A DNA stretch of 64,000 nucleotides from assembly GCA_001643675.2 (NCBI GenBank), contig LSRY02000056.1:253001-317000 (forward strand), written 5' to 3'. This document shows positions 1 through 11,118 of this stretch, piece after piece. Each line of letters begins with the position of its first letter. Positions within the stretch are counted from its first letter, which is position 1. The stretch comes from Monocercomonoides exilis (lineage: Eukaryota > Preaxostyla > Oxymonadida > Polymastigidae). The translations under genes and the position numbers were made by a program. A model generated the notes under the pieces. It searched no databases. It saw only the letters and a list, made by a program, of their open reading frames with translations, and was not told where the DNA came from.

Positions 1-2993
1 TGGATCGAGGTAGAACAAGTCATAGCCACGATGCCCAACAAACCAAAGAGAACAGCGCGGCTTGCCTCCAACTATTCCAACGGATGAAGGATGGGATATG
101 CACAACTGAATGAAATGAAGGATGCGAATAACAATTGTGTTGTAAAATAAATAAATAAAAATTTTTGATAAAAACTTATATAGAAAATACTTGTGAAAAT
201 ATACAAGATGAAAAATATTTTCAAATACTTCATCAAACAAGACAACGATCTTTTACTTGAAAAAAACAATCAATTTTTATATTTCTTTTCTTTAAACAAC
301 AAATGCTTCAATGGACCGAGGAAAAATGATAGCCATACCTTGATAGTGTCATAATATTCGATGTTGACTGTAGTTAATCCCAGTCTGACTGGAAGCAGCA
401 GCAGAAGAGGAGGGAAAGGAGACAAATAAAATGGCGAAGTGAAAAGATCAGAGGAACTGGATAAATACGGAATCTCATGAAATAAAGATGGCTTTTCCAA
501 CTTCTTTCTGTTGGATGAACTTAAACGAGAATTTAATGAAGAAGAAGGAGGAGGAGAAGACGAAGATGAAGATGAAGAAGATGGAGAAGAAGAGGAAAAA
601 GATGATGCACATGTTGAAAGTGGATTAAAAGAAGATGAAGAAGTCGAAGAAGATGACAATGATGGTACTGCTGATTGTGTTGAAGATGGCTGAGCTGATG
701 AATTCAAAGAAGGCGAAGAAGAACAAACTGATTCTTTTGCTTTGGCAGCTGAAGAAGACTGTGAACAATTTGAGTGTTCTGAATTGAATGGCAATTGTGC
801 TAATTGTGGAGTATACCTGTCAAAAGAGTCAGAGAGAGGAGAAGGAGGAAAAGGAGGAGGATGCTGGTGAAGTGAATGATGTGTCTTTTTCTTTGAAGTT
901 CGAGCAAAGATAGGAATGTTCAAACGATCCATTGCACTTTTCTGAGAAGCTGTGTTTGGAAAGCGCACAGAAGCAGAAGCAGCAGCAGCAGAAGAAGAGG
1001 AAGATGAAGAAGAACAAGCCGACTGAATCGCAGAAAGCGAACAAGAGCTCCACGCAAACGGGTTATTCTGCTGTGCCTTCTGCTTGAATGATGCTATGCT
1101 GTGCTGCAGAGAGGCAAAAGGAGAGATTGAGAGGTCAGAAGGAGAAGAAGTCAATGACTCGAAAGTGGCATTGCAGCAGCATGTTTCAGAGACCGAAGAC
1201 AGTCGCCGCCGGCGCGGGAGAAACAGCTGCGGAGAATAAGACGAAGGAGAAGGAAGGAATGAGGAGCGGCTGAACATCCACTGCGGGCATGGCAGAGTGA
1301 ACATTGGGAGTGAGGAAGAGGAAGAAGAAGAAGAAGATGAGGAGGAAGAAGAAGATGAAGAAGAAGAGGAAGAAGGAGAAGGTGAAAATGTGCTGTACGT
1401 TCTTCTGAACTTCTGAAAGGATGCCTGTGCATCTTCCCAGTCACCATCAAACAGATCGTTCCCGCTTTGTACAGAAGGCGAGTGAGACAGCGGAGAAGGC
1501 GGAGGAGTTGATGAAGGAGACTCAGAAGAAAAAGAAGGCGACCGATCAGATGAGTCAGAATCCAAAGAACTTTTAGAGTGCGAATGCGTAAGCGAAAGTT
1601 TCGGAGAATTGTTTTGATTTGAATAAGAACTCACATTTTGCTTGTTGCTATCGCGTTTCATCATCCTTTGAATCCTCTTTCTGACTAGTTGGTGCTTCAG
1701 TGAGTTTCGTTTATTCAGCTCTCCTTGCACATCCTCCTGCGACACGTCGTTCACATCGCAGTATTCGTTCTCCCATTCGCCTTCATTCAGCTGCTCCTCA
1801 ACTTCTTCTCTGCTGCCTTCAGCTCCTTTCACTTCAGTTTCATGCTTATCATCCTGAAATTCAGTTACTTTTGATAGAGCATCTTTGCTTTCTATTCCAC
1901 AATCCTCAGTGTGAAGAGGGCTGCTGAAGATAGACAGAGACCTTGCAACAGACGGCGGAGGACTCGGCGGTGGCTCTTTGCGAACAGACGGCAAAGAGGG
2001 AGGAGCTAAAGGTGGGAAACAGGCATACACTTGTGCAGACGAGCCATCATCTGAACAAGCAGATAGTCGTCTTTTTGCAAGCTGTTGCTCAAATACGAAA
2101 GGATCAATAAGATTGCCTCGCACAGCAGCATCCTCTGATGATTGTGAAAATGGTGATGAAGATGGCTCCGAAAGAGCAGAAGAGGATGACATAATCGAAG
2201 CACTTCCAAATGACGTAAAGGGGCACGACTTCATTAAATGTTTCGCAATATGAAACGGCGTTGGAGAAAAAGGATACTTAAAATCGGAAATTAGTGAAAG
2301 AAGCATGTATTGCTTCACTTTCTCTCGAAAATGTTTGTCCATTGTTGAGCTCGATAAATCAAATTTGCTCACAATTAATTCTAATGATTTGTCCAATGGT
2401 CTTTCCACAGGGCATTTTGAGAGTCTTGCCCTTCTCATAGCTCTTCGGAAATGCGAGACTTCGAAAAGGGTTCTGAAAACATCTGAAATAACAATTGTGT
2501 TGTTCATGCAAGGGACAACAATTGGTAATTGAGAATTGTCAATGCCATTCATAAGACTTGCATACACATTTGCAACATCAGAGGGCGCAAACCATTTGCC
2601 TATTTTTTTGTCATATCTCTCTCCTCTCATAGCGATGTTATGTATTGAAAAAAGAGCATCATCTTCATCGAAGAACTGAGATATAATATCTTGCGTGATG
2701 AGATACTCTTCATTGGGATTCAAATTCTGATTTTGGAATCTTGCTATTCTTTTCATTGATTCAGCAAACATCATTTGAGAAGTTCTATGAACGCATCCCC
2801 AACCTTTATCAGAAGTGAAATTTGTTGTGCCAATTGGTTTAAAATTTTTCCGATACGTGAACCAAGTAAGCGCCTTAAAGTCTCTATCAAACTGTTCAAG
2901 GATTTGCATAGAATCACTCAATGATTGGCCACATAGACGTGGTTCTGGAATGGGAAAGCAGTGTCCAAAAAGCCAAAGTGGTTCTTGGGACAT
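1..2993 (-). CDS. ATG4: ATG4 cysteine protease (peptidase C54), 3' end cut by window edge
   Basis: ATG4 cleaves the C-terminus of ATG8 before lipidation and delipidates it later, in the cytosol. Exons run 2993..339 and 105..1 with one phase-0 intron (338..106, GTATGG..CAG). The N-terminus carries the family opening EPLWLFG, then WFTYRKNF and SDKGWGC with catalytic Cys67, then SIHNIAMRGE and WFAPSDV. Residues about 255-835 are a Ser-rich, partly Glu-rich disordered insert. The fold resumes with PVRLGLTTVN (about 862), and exon 2 gives SVGIVGGKP and YLDP, placing the catalytic Asp at residue 919. The catalytic His expected two residues later lies just outside the window. ATG at 2993 was chosen because the family motif starts four residues later. 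Usual ATG4 length is about 350-450; this one exceeds 920. Identity is firm; the missing end cannot be judged. Confidence 0.93.
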
Positions 2994-3459
2994 TCAACGT
3001 AAAATAAATGAACCAAACAAATAAACTGAAAATTGAGCAATTTCTATTTAATGAAATGCTTTAGTTTGAAAAAGAAAAACGAATAATGAATAAAACTGAT
3101 CTAACCTTAACATAAATTTTTATATATCGCAAAAATAATTACGAAAAAACGAACTTGACATTTGAAGTGAAATGCAAAAAAACAACAAACTATCAGCAGT
3201 AAATAAAAAAATACTAGTAAACAGCAATAAAGATAAGGGACAAAATTCTTGCATTTATGAAAAAGATAACGATTTGTTCCAATCTTTAACTGCAATTACA
3301 TTAAATTAAATCTCACATTCGCTTGCAAAAAAAATAAAGAAAAGTTGATAAATTGAGAAATATATAAGAAAATTTTGTGAGGAACAAAATTCATAAAACC
3401 AAAAATTTCGTCCCACATATGTAAATATATAAATACATAAATATTTAAACTTATATTTT
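2994..3459. other. intergenic spacer, AT-rich
   Basis: This spacer lies between the ATG4 start and the stop of the SPX transporter. It is A/T-rich with stops in all frames. It presumably holds the ATG4 promoter and 5' UTR and the transporter's 3' UTR. I see no RNA gene or repeat. Confidence 0.6.
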
Positions 3460-6400
3460 TCAAAATTTCAAAGCATATCCAATTCCAAATGAAATAGAAT
3501 TGACAATAACGAAAGCAATAACAGAAACAATAGTACCAAATTTTAAGAAATCAGAAGATTTTAAATAAGGAATACGGTGATTATCTTCAATTGCAGAAGT
3601 GCACATATTTGGAAACGATGCAATTGAAAGAATCATTGGGCCAGAAATAATGAGAGAACAACTCATAACCTAATTCATATTCATACGAAGACAAACAAAA
3701 TAAGGAAATAAAAAATAAACAAAAAAAAAATCACCAATTAAATAAAATTAGAGAAATTATTAAAATTCAATATTCAAAAATAAAAAAAAAAATCACATAT
3801 ATATTTTCATTCATAAATATACATACTATAAGTTCGACATGCCCACCAGACACCATCATGATCTGTGCAATGATGGGCAGAAACACAATCGCCGACACCG
3901 TGTGCGACACAATAATCGCGACCACTTCCACCACCAGTGTCAGCACGATGCTCTTCACCCACAGCGCCCATGTGGAGAAGGCACCTGAGAACCAACCCGC
4001 AATCATCTCCAGCAGATGCGACTGTTTGATCACCTCGCCCAGCGCTGACCCGCCCATCACAAGGAGAATCATATTCCACGGCAGCTCCCTCAGATCTGAG
4101 CGCTTGCACAAGTTGAACCCAAAAAACACCACAAAAGGGATCAGCGCAATCACTGCCTCGTTGCCCAGCTGCCTCACGTCAGGCAGAATGAACCAGCAGA
4201 TGATCGTCCCCACAGACACAAACGCCACCACAAACTGCCGCCAGTTCAGGAACCGCAGCTTGACTGGCGTGTACGGCACCTCTTTGATGTCCAGGCGGTG
4301 CATAAAGATCAGAACAACATATCCAATTGCACATATCACCAGCGCTGCCGGCACTGCCACCAGCACCCACGTGCCGAAGCTCACCCGCGTGTTCGGCACA
4401 ACCATCTCCACCTGCTCAAAGCCAATCATCGACTGCGGAGACGCCAGCGGTGAGGTCATCCCAGCAATGTTGCCACACATTGCGATGCCCAACAGAAGAG
4501 CCTTGCTGAAGCCGCCACGCGCAGGCACTTCTCTCAGGACAGGCAGAATGATCGACATCACCAGCACTGTTGAGGAGATGTTGGAGATCACAATGGTTAA
4601 CAGAAACTCAATCAGAAACACAAGCACCATAAATACGTAAGGGTTGCGTGTCACTTTGAATGACAGGATGAACGATGCCAGCTTCACATCTAGTGCTGTG
4701 TGCTTCATCGCCAGCGCAATTGTGAAGCCACCAATTGCCAGCCACGGCGTGTTCGACATTGTCGACTTGATGATATTCTTTGCATCTTCCGTCGGATCTT
4801 CTCCATTTCCAGTGATTGCCATGAATGTGCCAAAGATCGGGATAGACAGCGCTGTGCAGTATGACGGGATCGCTTCAAACACCCACTGGCACGCTGCATA
4901 CAGCAGCAGCCCCAGGCAGCGCATCTCCTGATAGATTGCCTCGCTCCACGGAACCACCCAGAACACGATCAGAATCACCAGCGAAATAACCACCGGAATC
5001 CACTTCACTGGGAAATGGTCAGCATTCATCTCTTCCTTCTGCGCCCGCTTCTTCGCCTCGTTGTCTTCCAAGTCGTCTCCTGTTCTGATCGCCCTGTCTT
5101 GTCTCATCTCGTCCCCTGCCATCAGCGCCCCTCTTCTCACCGGCCCGCTTTCTGCTGCCCCAACGCCTTGCAGCATCCCTGGCAGCTGAGCACGCTGCTG
5201 GTGCGTCACATACTCCCCCAGAATCGTGTTCTTCTTCCACGCAATTTGTGCCTCTGTAGACATCTTAATCTCATTCAGCAGCTCCATCTGCAGCCTCTCT
5301 CTTTCATTCGGCTTCATCTTTTCAATCTCAAGCCGCTTCTCTTCCACCCCGCCACCCGCAAACCTTCCATGTGAGAAGGTGGAAATGTACAGCTCTTCTA
5401 TTCGAGTGACTGTTGCTAACATGTCTGGCAGCCCTTTCATCACATGCGCAGTGGCATCTTCCATCTTCTGCTTCTCACTCCCCACTCTTGACTGGATGTT
5501 ACCCTCTGAATCGTCCACAGACACAACTTTAGCGAATTTTTTCAGAATCTTCCGAAATCCTTCGCTGTTCACATGAATAAAGTGCATCAACTCTGTCACC
5601 TCAACCGACAAATCCAAAAAATCTCGCTTCAGTTCGACTGCTGCGCCTTGTGTCACCAGCAGCGCATCTGTCTTCCGTTCGATCTTTGTGATGGAGTTGT
5701 ACACAGACGTGTACTCTTCCTTCACAAAACTCACCACTTTCGTTAATTCCACTTCGTACAACGCTGCCCATTCTTCCACAAGCTTGTTGAGTGGTTTCAC
5801 TTTGGCAGATGTGCCTGGCATAGCAATCATCATTATTTGAGGGGATAAGGATGATGCTGACATGGACAATGGGGAAGAAGATAGCGATGATTGCATTGAC
5901 GAGGATGACGGAGACAAAGGCACAGCTGTTGGACTTTTGTTGGATAAAAGATTTGGACTCGAAGCAGTTTGAGCTGAAATGGAAAATGCTTTTGTCGAAG
6001 TAATTTGTGTGACTTGCGGAGACTCTGGAGGATCACCTGAAATTGAATCGGTAGAAGAGGATGACGATGACGACGAAGAAGAAGCGCTTTCATTTTCAAT
6101 TGGCAGCTGATCTGAAGATGATGATGAAGCCTCTGGAGATTCCGTTGAGCACAAAGGAGGAAAAGATTGCATTGTTTCCATCTCATCTTTCTTTGAAAGA
6201 TCTTGAAATTTTGTAGGGGGAATTGCATCTGGAACTTCTTTCGATGAATTGTCATCAGAATCTTCAGAAGTTACAATAATTGGCTGAAGAATTGAGATTT
6301 CTGGAGAAGGTTTACTTTCATTAAGTGATTGCATCTGAAGACTATCATTATCTGCTGAATTCGAAGAAGACGAACTTCCTTCAATCGCTGGTGCAGCTTG

Positions 6401-6711
6401 AAAATCAAGAATTGATTGATTATTTGGAAATAATTTCTTTGAATCTGCATTTGCAAATTTCGAGTTACTCTTAATTCGTGGAAGCGTAATTGGAGAAACT
6501 TCACTTTCTCCCTGGTCTTTGGGTGGTATCAAGCGAGGATTCAAATATGGACCAAATATATGTTTCATAGACTTTTTTAATCCACGATACTGCATCAAAA
6601 ACAAGAAACAAAAAATAATAGAATATCTTGAAAACTAAAAGCTTGAACATTTATATAATATTGCCTCCATTTAGGGACTTGAATAAATGACAACTGTCTG
6701 CTAAACTTCAT
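3460..6711 (-). CDS. SPX-domain DASS (PHO87/PHO90/PHO91-type) anion transporter
   Basis: Predicted membrane transporter for phosphate or a related anion, with an inositol-polyphosphate-sensing SPX domain. Exons are 6711..6649, 6589..3827 and 3669..3460 (introns 59 and 157 nt, phase 0), giving 1011 aa. The 21-codon first exon supplies the SPX start MKFSRQL and, across the junction, WRQYYINYRGLKK. The rest of SPX (LVEEW..ELTKVV, then FRKILKKF at about 365, the Lys cluster that binds InsP) follows only after a Ser-rich insert of roughly 240 residues. The transporter domain starts near 547, with the repeated signatures SNISSTVLVM and SHTVSAIVFLPI. The last exon restores SFPN and a final membrane segment. 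The first intron donor, GTTCAA, is atypical. Substrate is inferred from family only (phosphate in yeast Pho87/90/91; sulfate or dicarboxylate remain possible). Confidence 0.9.
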
Positions 6712-7097
6712 GGCAGCTAAATTCAGAAAATAAAATTATTGAAAATTAAAAAGAATTAAATCCAATAAAGATTAAATGACTAATTGAACAAAAAGAAGAT
6801 GATCAAACTTTATCGTTTATTTAAGAAATAAGTCGGATATTGCTTTGGGGAAATCGTCAAGTTGGTTGCCCCTTTCCAATAAATAGTTATGATTATTAGA
6901 ATTATGGATAAATGATCCAATTAAAATTGAATTTTAATCAGAAATAAAATCGGAAATGAACAGGAGCAAATTTGAAAATAAAAATAAATATTCATAATGA
7001 AAATAAATAAAAGTGAGATGCTGAAATGTTTTGATTCTAAGATTTCATCATTTCATGTAACAGATAAAAGGCTTTGAAGCAATTATGTTCAATAATT
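6712..7097. other. intergenic spacer, AT-rich
   Basis: AT-rich DNA between the transporter start and the stop of the next minus-strand gene. No open frame of note and no RNA gene seen. It likely contains the transporter promoter. Confidence 0.6.
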
Positions 7098-9789
7098 TCA
7101 ATCTGCTTTACCAAAATATAAAATGCCTTTGAAATAGCGAATGAATGTTATTTTTGGGAAAGGACGCGAAGTAGGATCCGCAGGAATCATCGAATTTGTT
7201 GGTGAGGAAGAAGAGTCTGTTAATGATGATAAAGGTGTTGACATAGATTCAATGGATGGCTTTGGCTCAGATGCAAAAATAAAAGGAGTAATATCTTGGC
7301 AAAACTGCTTCTCAAGATTGATGCAATTCACTCGACCATCGTCTTCATTGAGTGAAAACAATTCGGCAAATTAAATTAAATAAAAATAAATGAAGAGAAA
7401 ATGAATAAGATAATGTGATAAATCTCAAAATTTGTTCAGAAAAAATATTCCATAAAAAATTTAAAAAAAAATGTTCAAAAATTCCATATGATAAAAAAAG
7501 CAATCATAAACTCTTCCCACCCCTCCTCCCCATCTCTTTCCCACATCATACTCATCAGCACAAAGAAGTAACCTCCGACCAAAACAGTCTCTTTGACTTC
7601 TTCGTCAGAGAAAGGGAACTGTCTGACGCGCATAGGCTCACACAGCACAGCCGCATGGAGTGCTCTGAGGAACTCTCTGCCTTCGTTGTAGTACATGTGG
7701 ATCTCCATTGGAGGGTCTGTGCTGCCACGCTCACGGCGGAAAAAGAGAGGAGGACTGAATGGAAAAAATAATGTGAAATGAAATGAAATGAAATGAAGAA
7801 ATAAAAGAAAGAAAGAAAGATATTGAAGTTTAAATAAATAAATTGAGAAGTTAATAAAATTCATCTTTCTCATTCATAGAAATAGAAGTCAAACTCGTTC
7901 ACTGTTCTTGTCAGAAATAGCTTGTTTGTTGCTGCGTGCCATTAAAAAAAGGATGTATTGATTGTTCATAGAAAGAGTTTTGAAATACAACAAATTCAAT
8001 TAAAGAATAATAATAATCCCCAAATAAATAACCTAAAATTCTGCACACTTGATTTAAACACAAACATTCCATCGAAATGCACATCGCATATTTTCTCTCC
8101 TCCAAACAACTCTGGATCAACTACTGTCACAAAACGCCTGGCTGGTGATTCTATGTTCGGGTTGATGTTGCCATCATCTTCAAAAATAAGAAAGGAAAGA
8201 AAGAAAAAAATAAATAAATAAATAAAAGAGATGAATGAGACAATATTTTGCATATATTGTGTCACATTCACAGAACAGTTAATTTTAAAAATATCATTTC
8301 AAAGTTAATAAAAGAAAGAAAGAAAGAAAGATATATCCACACAATGAACAGTATCCAGAAAGACCAATCCTTCATCTGAAATGAATGCTCGAGCAGAAGG
8401 GAAATAGCGGACAATCTTGTGAAGCCCAAACAGTCCATATTTCCCCGACGCCTGCTCAATTTTCCGGCAGAACTCAGAAACAAACAGCGGAGTAGGGAAT
8501 ATCACAGGGTCTGTCAGCTCCATGCACCCGAAGGGAGGAAGCTTGTCTGGTACAACAGAAGGCATGGAGTGGAATGGAGTGGAAAGAGATGATATTGAAG
8601 AAGGAGGAGGAGGAGAAGAAGAAGAAGAAACGGATGATGATGATGACATTTGAGGTGTTTGAGAATCCATTGGAGAAGGAGATGAAGTTGAAGAAGTGGG
8701 TGTTTCAGATGAAAATGAAGGGCGTTGTGGAAGTGGAAGCGTTGGCTTCAGAAGTCCATATGTTTCAAGTGCACCGTATCCAAACACGGCTCCGTTGTCT
8801 TCAAAGGACAATAAATTGAAATGGAGCATTTCAGAATACAAAAGAAATGGTAATACAATAATATATTTAAAAAATAATAAAATTTGAGATCAAAAAATTT
8901 TGTTTATAATTACTAAATATGTCAAGCATTGTAGTACACAAACCTAAAATTACCAAGCATCTATTATTCAGAACATGAAATTCCTTGACTCTTCCCTTTC
9001 CCAAAGTTGATTCAACAATACCTTCTTTTGAAGCAAAAGGACCGCACTTAAAGTTCCACAAAGCAACGTAAAGAAAAAAAATAAATAAATTGCAATTAAA
9101 TAATTAGAGAATGTTATGGATATATGAAACCATTGACCAGCTAGGCGAAGAAATTGTATAAGCTGAGGAGAGAAGATAAATGAAATGCAAATGAAAAATA
9201 GCTGTTAATGAAAAATTGGCTTAAAACGTGATGTCAAACTTTTTGTGGTTGTTGTACTGCACAGAAGTTGTCCTTTACTTGTCAGTCCATATGCAATTCC
9301 ATTTCTAACTTTAATAGAAGAAAAATGAACATCTGGAGGTGGTGAAGGAAATGGTAATGATTCTCCAAAATAAATTTGTGTTGCTTCTGGGATTCCAGAA
9401 GATGAATTAACAACTGGATATGCCTTTTTGAACTTTCCTTTCGAGTCAAAAGTAAGTATGCTGGTTACACTTCCATTTCCTACTCGAGATTCAATTGAAG
9501 CTGATTTTTTTAATTCAACTAATAAGCAATAAAAAATTACAGCAAAAAGACCTTCATAAATTTCTATCATGGTAGCAGGATATTTCAGCGCTATTCTTAC
9601 AACAGGATCAATAGAAAGGTTGCATGGACATATAACATCATCTTTCTCTGGATGGTAACTGAATCCAGTATCAGTAAAAATATCACCCTGCTGCACACTG
9701 AAGCCTATGATAGCAGAGGTCTTCATGGGCTGTTTTTGCAATTCATGATCGCAGAAACAATGTTTATTTAAAAAATATAAATAAAACAT
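7098..9789 (-). CDS. RCC1-like repeat protein, 8 exons
   Basis: Reconstructed from eight minus-strand exons: 9789..9258, 9162..9131, 9046..8944, 8798..8343, 8177..8049, 7931..7895, 7754..7573 and 7342..7098. All seven introns are GT..AG and every phase closes to the TAA/TGA-type stop at 7098, giving about 571 aa. The spliced product shows recurring short beta-blade-like motifs: NGIAYGLTSKGQLLC, CLVILDNGAVFGYG, ARAFISDEGLVF, DGMFVFK and ETVLVGDDGRVNC. These resemble RCC1 beta-propeller strands, though the conserved Gly/His pattern is weak, so function (exchange-factor or scaffold) is not assignable. A Ser-rich insert sits in exon 4. The start is uncertain: ATG at 9789 or at 9726 (MKTSAII). The gene is divergent to the methyltransferase at 9946. 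Confidence 0.6.
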
Positions 9790-9945
9790 TCCAAACAACA
9801 AACAACATGTAAATGCGAAATGTTAATGGAGAATAATGAATCTATATAATAAAAATTCAAACAATCTCTAATTTCCAGCAACGCTTTTAAAAAAGCTCAA
9901 CCTTTTTATTTTTGGATTACCCTTAACTTTATTTTAATTCTTTGC
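9790..9945. promoter_or_regulatory. divergent promoter region between RCC1-like and METTL21-like genes
   Basis: 156 bp separate two divergent start codons, so the promoters of both genes must lie here or overlap the 5' ends. The DNA is AT-rich. I recognise no specific box. Confidence 0.4.
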
Positions 9946-10984
9946 ATGTCCAGAGCACTTTCTTTTTTTGAAACAGATTTGGATATTGATCAACGATTTA
10001 GGTTTGGATTAATGTTCTTTCTATAGCTCCTTGCGTTATCATAATTTTTGATAGTGAAAATCCAGCAGTTGTGTATGAAACGGATTATTTCAAAGTTCAT
10101 CTTTTTGAAAGTTAAATTATTATTTCTTATCTTTTTCACTTTCATAACGACATGCACATAATAGAGAAGATTCTACACTTATTCTACTAAATTTGCTCGA
10201 GAATTTAACACGTTTGTTTTCTTTAAAAAATATTGAGTGAATATTTTTTGTTTTTTGAAAAGTATTTCCACTAAACTTTTTTAAAGGAAAGCGAATTCTT
10301 GATTTTTCAACTGGAACAGGCGTTTGTGGAATCGCACTTTCACTTATTGGTTTGCAAAAGAAAATAATTCAGGGATTTTAAAAAAATAATTTCTCCAGGT
10401 GCATCAGTCACCGTGTGTGCTGCAAGGCATCATCGAGCTCTCGTTGAAGACAACATTAAAAGAAATGTAAAAGGAAAAGATATTCGAATAATTGAACGAA
10501 ATTTGTTTGTTATCATCCATTCTTTTGAAAACTTTCAAAATTCGGCGAAATTTAGATTATCGGAAAAAATACCTTTTATTGAACCAGATTTTGATATAAT
10601 TATTTTTTCAGGTTTTGAATTTTCCGATGAAAAGTGTGATACTCTCGTTTTTCTCAACATTTTATTTTTTTGTTTATTTAGCTTTGAACACCTTTCTCAA
10701 TTTTTCCTGACTGCAATGAATGCAAAAACAGTTGTAATTGCAAGTTTGGATGAATATTTCAACAATAAATTACTAATTAATTTTTGTATTATTATGAAGG
10801 CTACGAACTGAGATCCAAATCAGATTTGGAATTTTTTAAGAAATTAAATGAAATACTCTACATTCAAAAGATTCCAATGCAGAACGTGACTGAAACTCTC
10901 CGTGATGAACAAATAGGCCTGTTTTTCTTTAAAAAGAAAGAACAATCACCAGAACAAAAATCAGAAGTAAAAAAAACAAAATAA
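9946..10984 (+). CDS. METTL21-like (methyltransferase family 16) protein methyltransferase
   Basis: Predicted SAM-dependent protein-lysine methyltransferase of the METTL21/EEF1AKMT type, probably cytosolic. Seven exons: 9946..10001, 10055..10110, 10167..10211, 10287..10349, 10399..10633, 10682..10743 and 10800..10984. The introns are 48-75 nt, and the frame closes to 233 aa, the usual family length. SAM motif I is LDFSTGTGVCG at residues 57-67, followed by SLIGASVTVCAA (strand 2) and a VEDNIKRNV helix. The strand-4 block reads FDIIIFSGFEFSDENF where active relatives have D-x-x-Y. The C-terminal part VVIASYELRS..LEFF is diagnostic. Motif I has Asp instead of the common Glu, and the strand-4 D/Y pair is altered, so activity or substrate may differ. 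The tail ends in a Lys/Glu-rich stretch. It converges on NSUN5, with 134 bp between stops. Confidence 0.85.
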
Positions 10985-11118
10985 CATAAACATCATTTTT
11001 TTTTTTATTTTAAATGAATACAAACAATAAACAAAATTTACTCACTAAATTTTATTAATGAAAAAAATTGAATTCTAATTCACTGTACAACACGCAAAAA
11101 CTTCAAAGACAAATACAT

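Noticed and set aside
3767-3826. C-terminus of the transporter at 3767
   Set aside because: The frame after GTATGT is intronic; the exon at 3669..3460 restores the conserved SFPN-containing last segment.
9501-9540. 40-nt GT..AG intron in the first exon of the RCC1-like gene
   Set aside because: Removing it shifts the frame; the unspliced frame continues into the rest of the gene.
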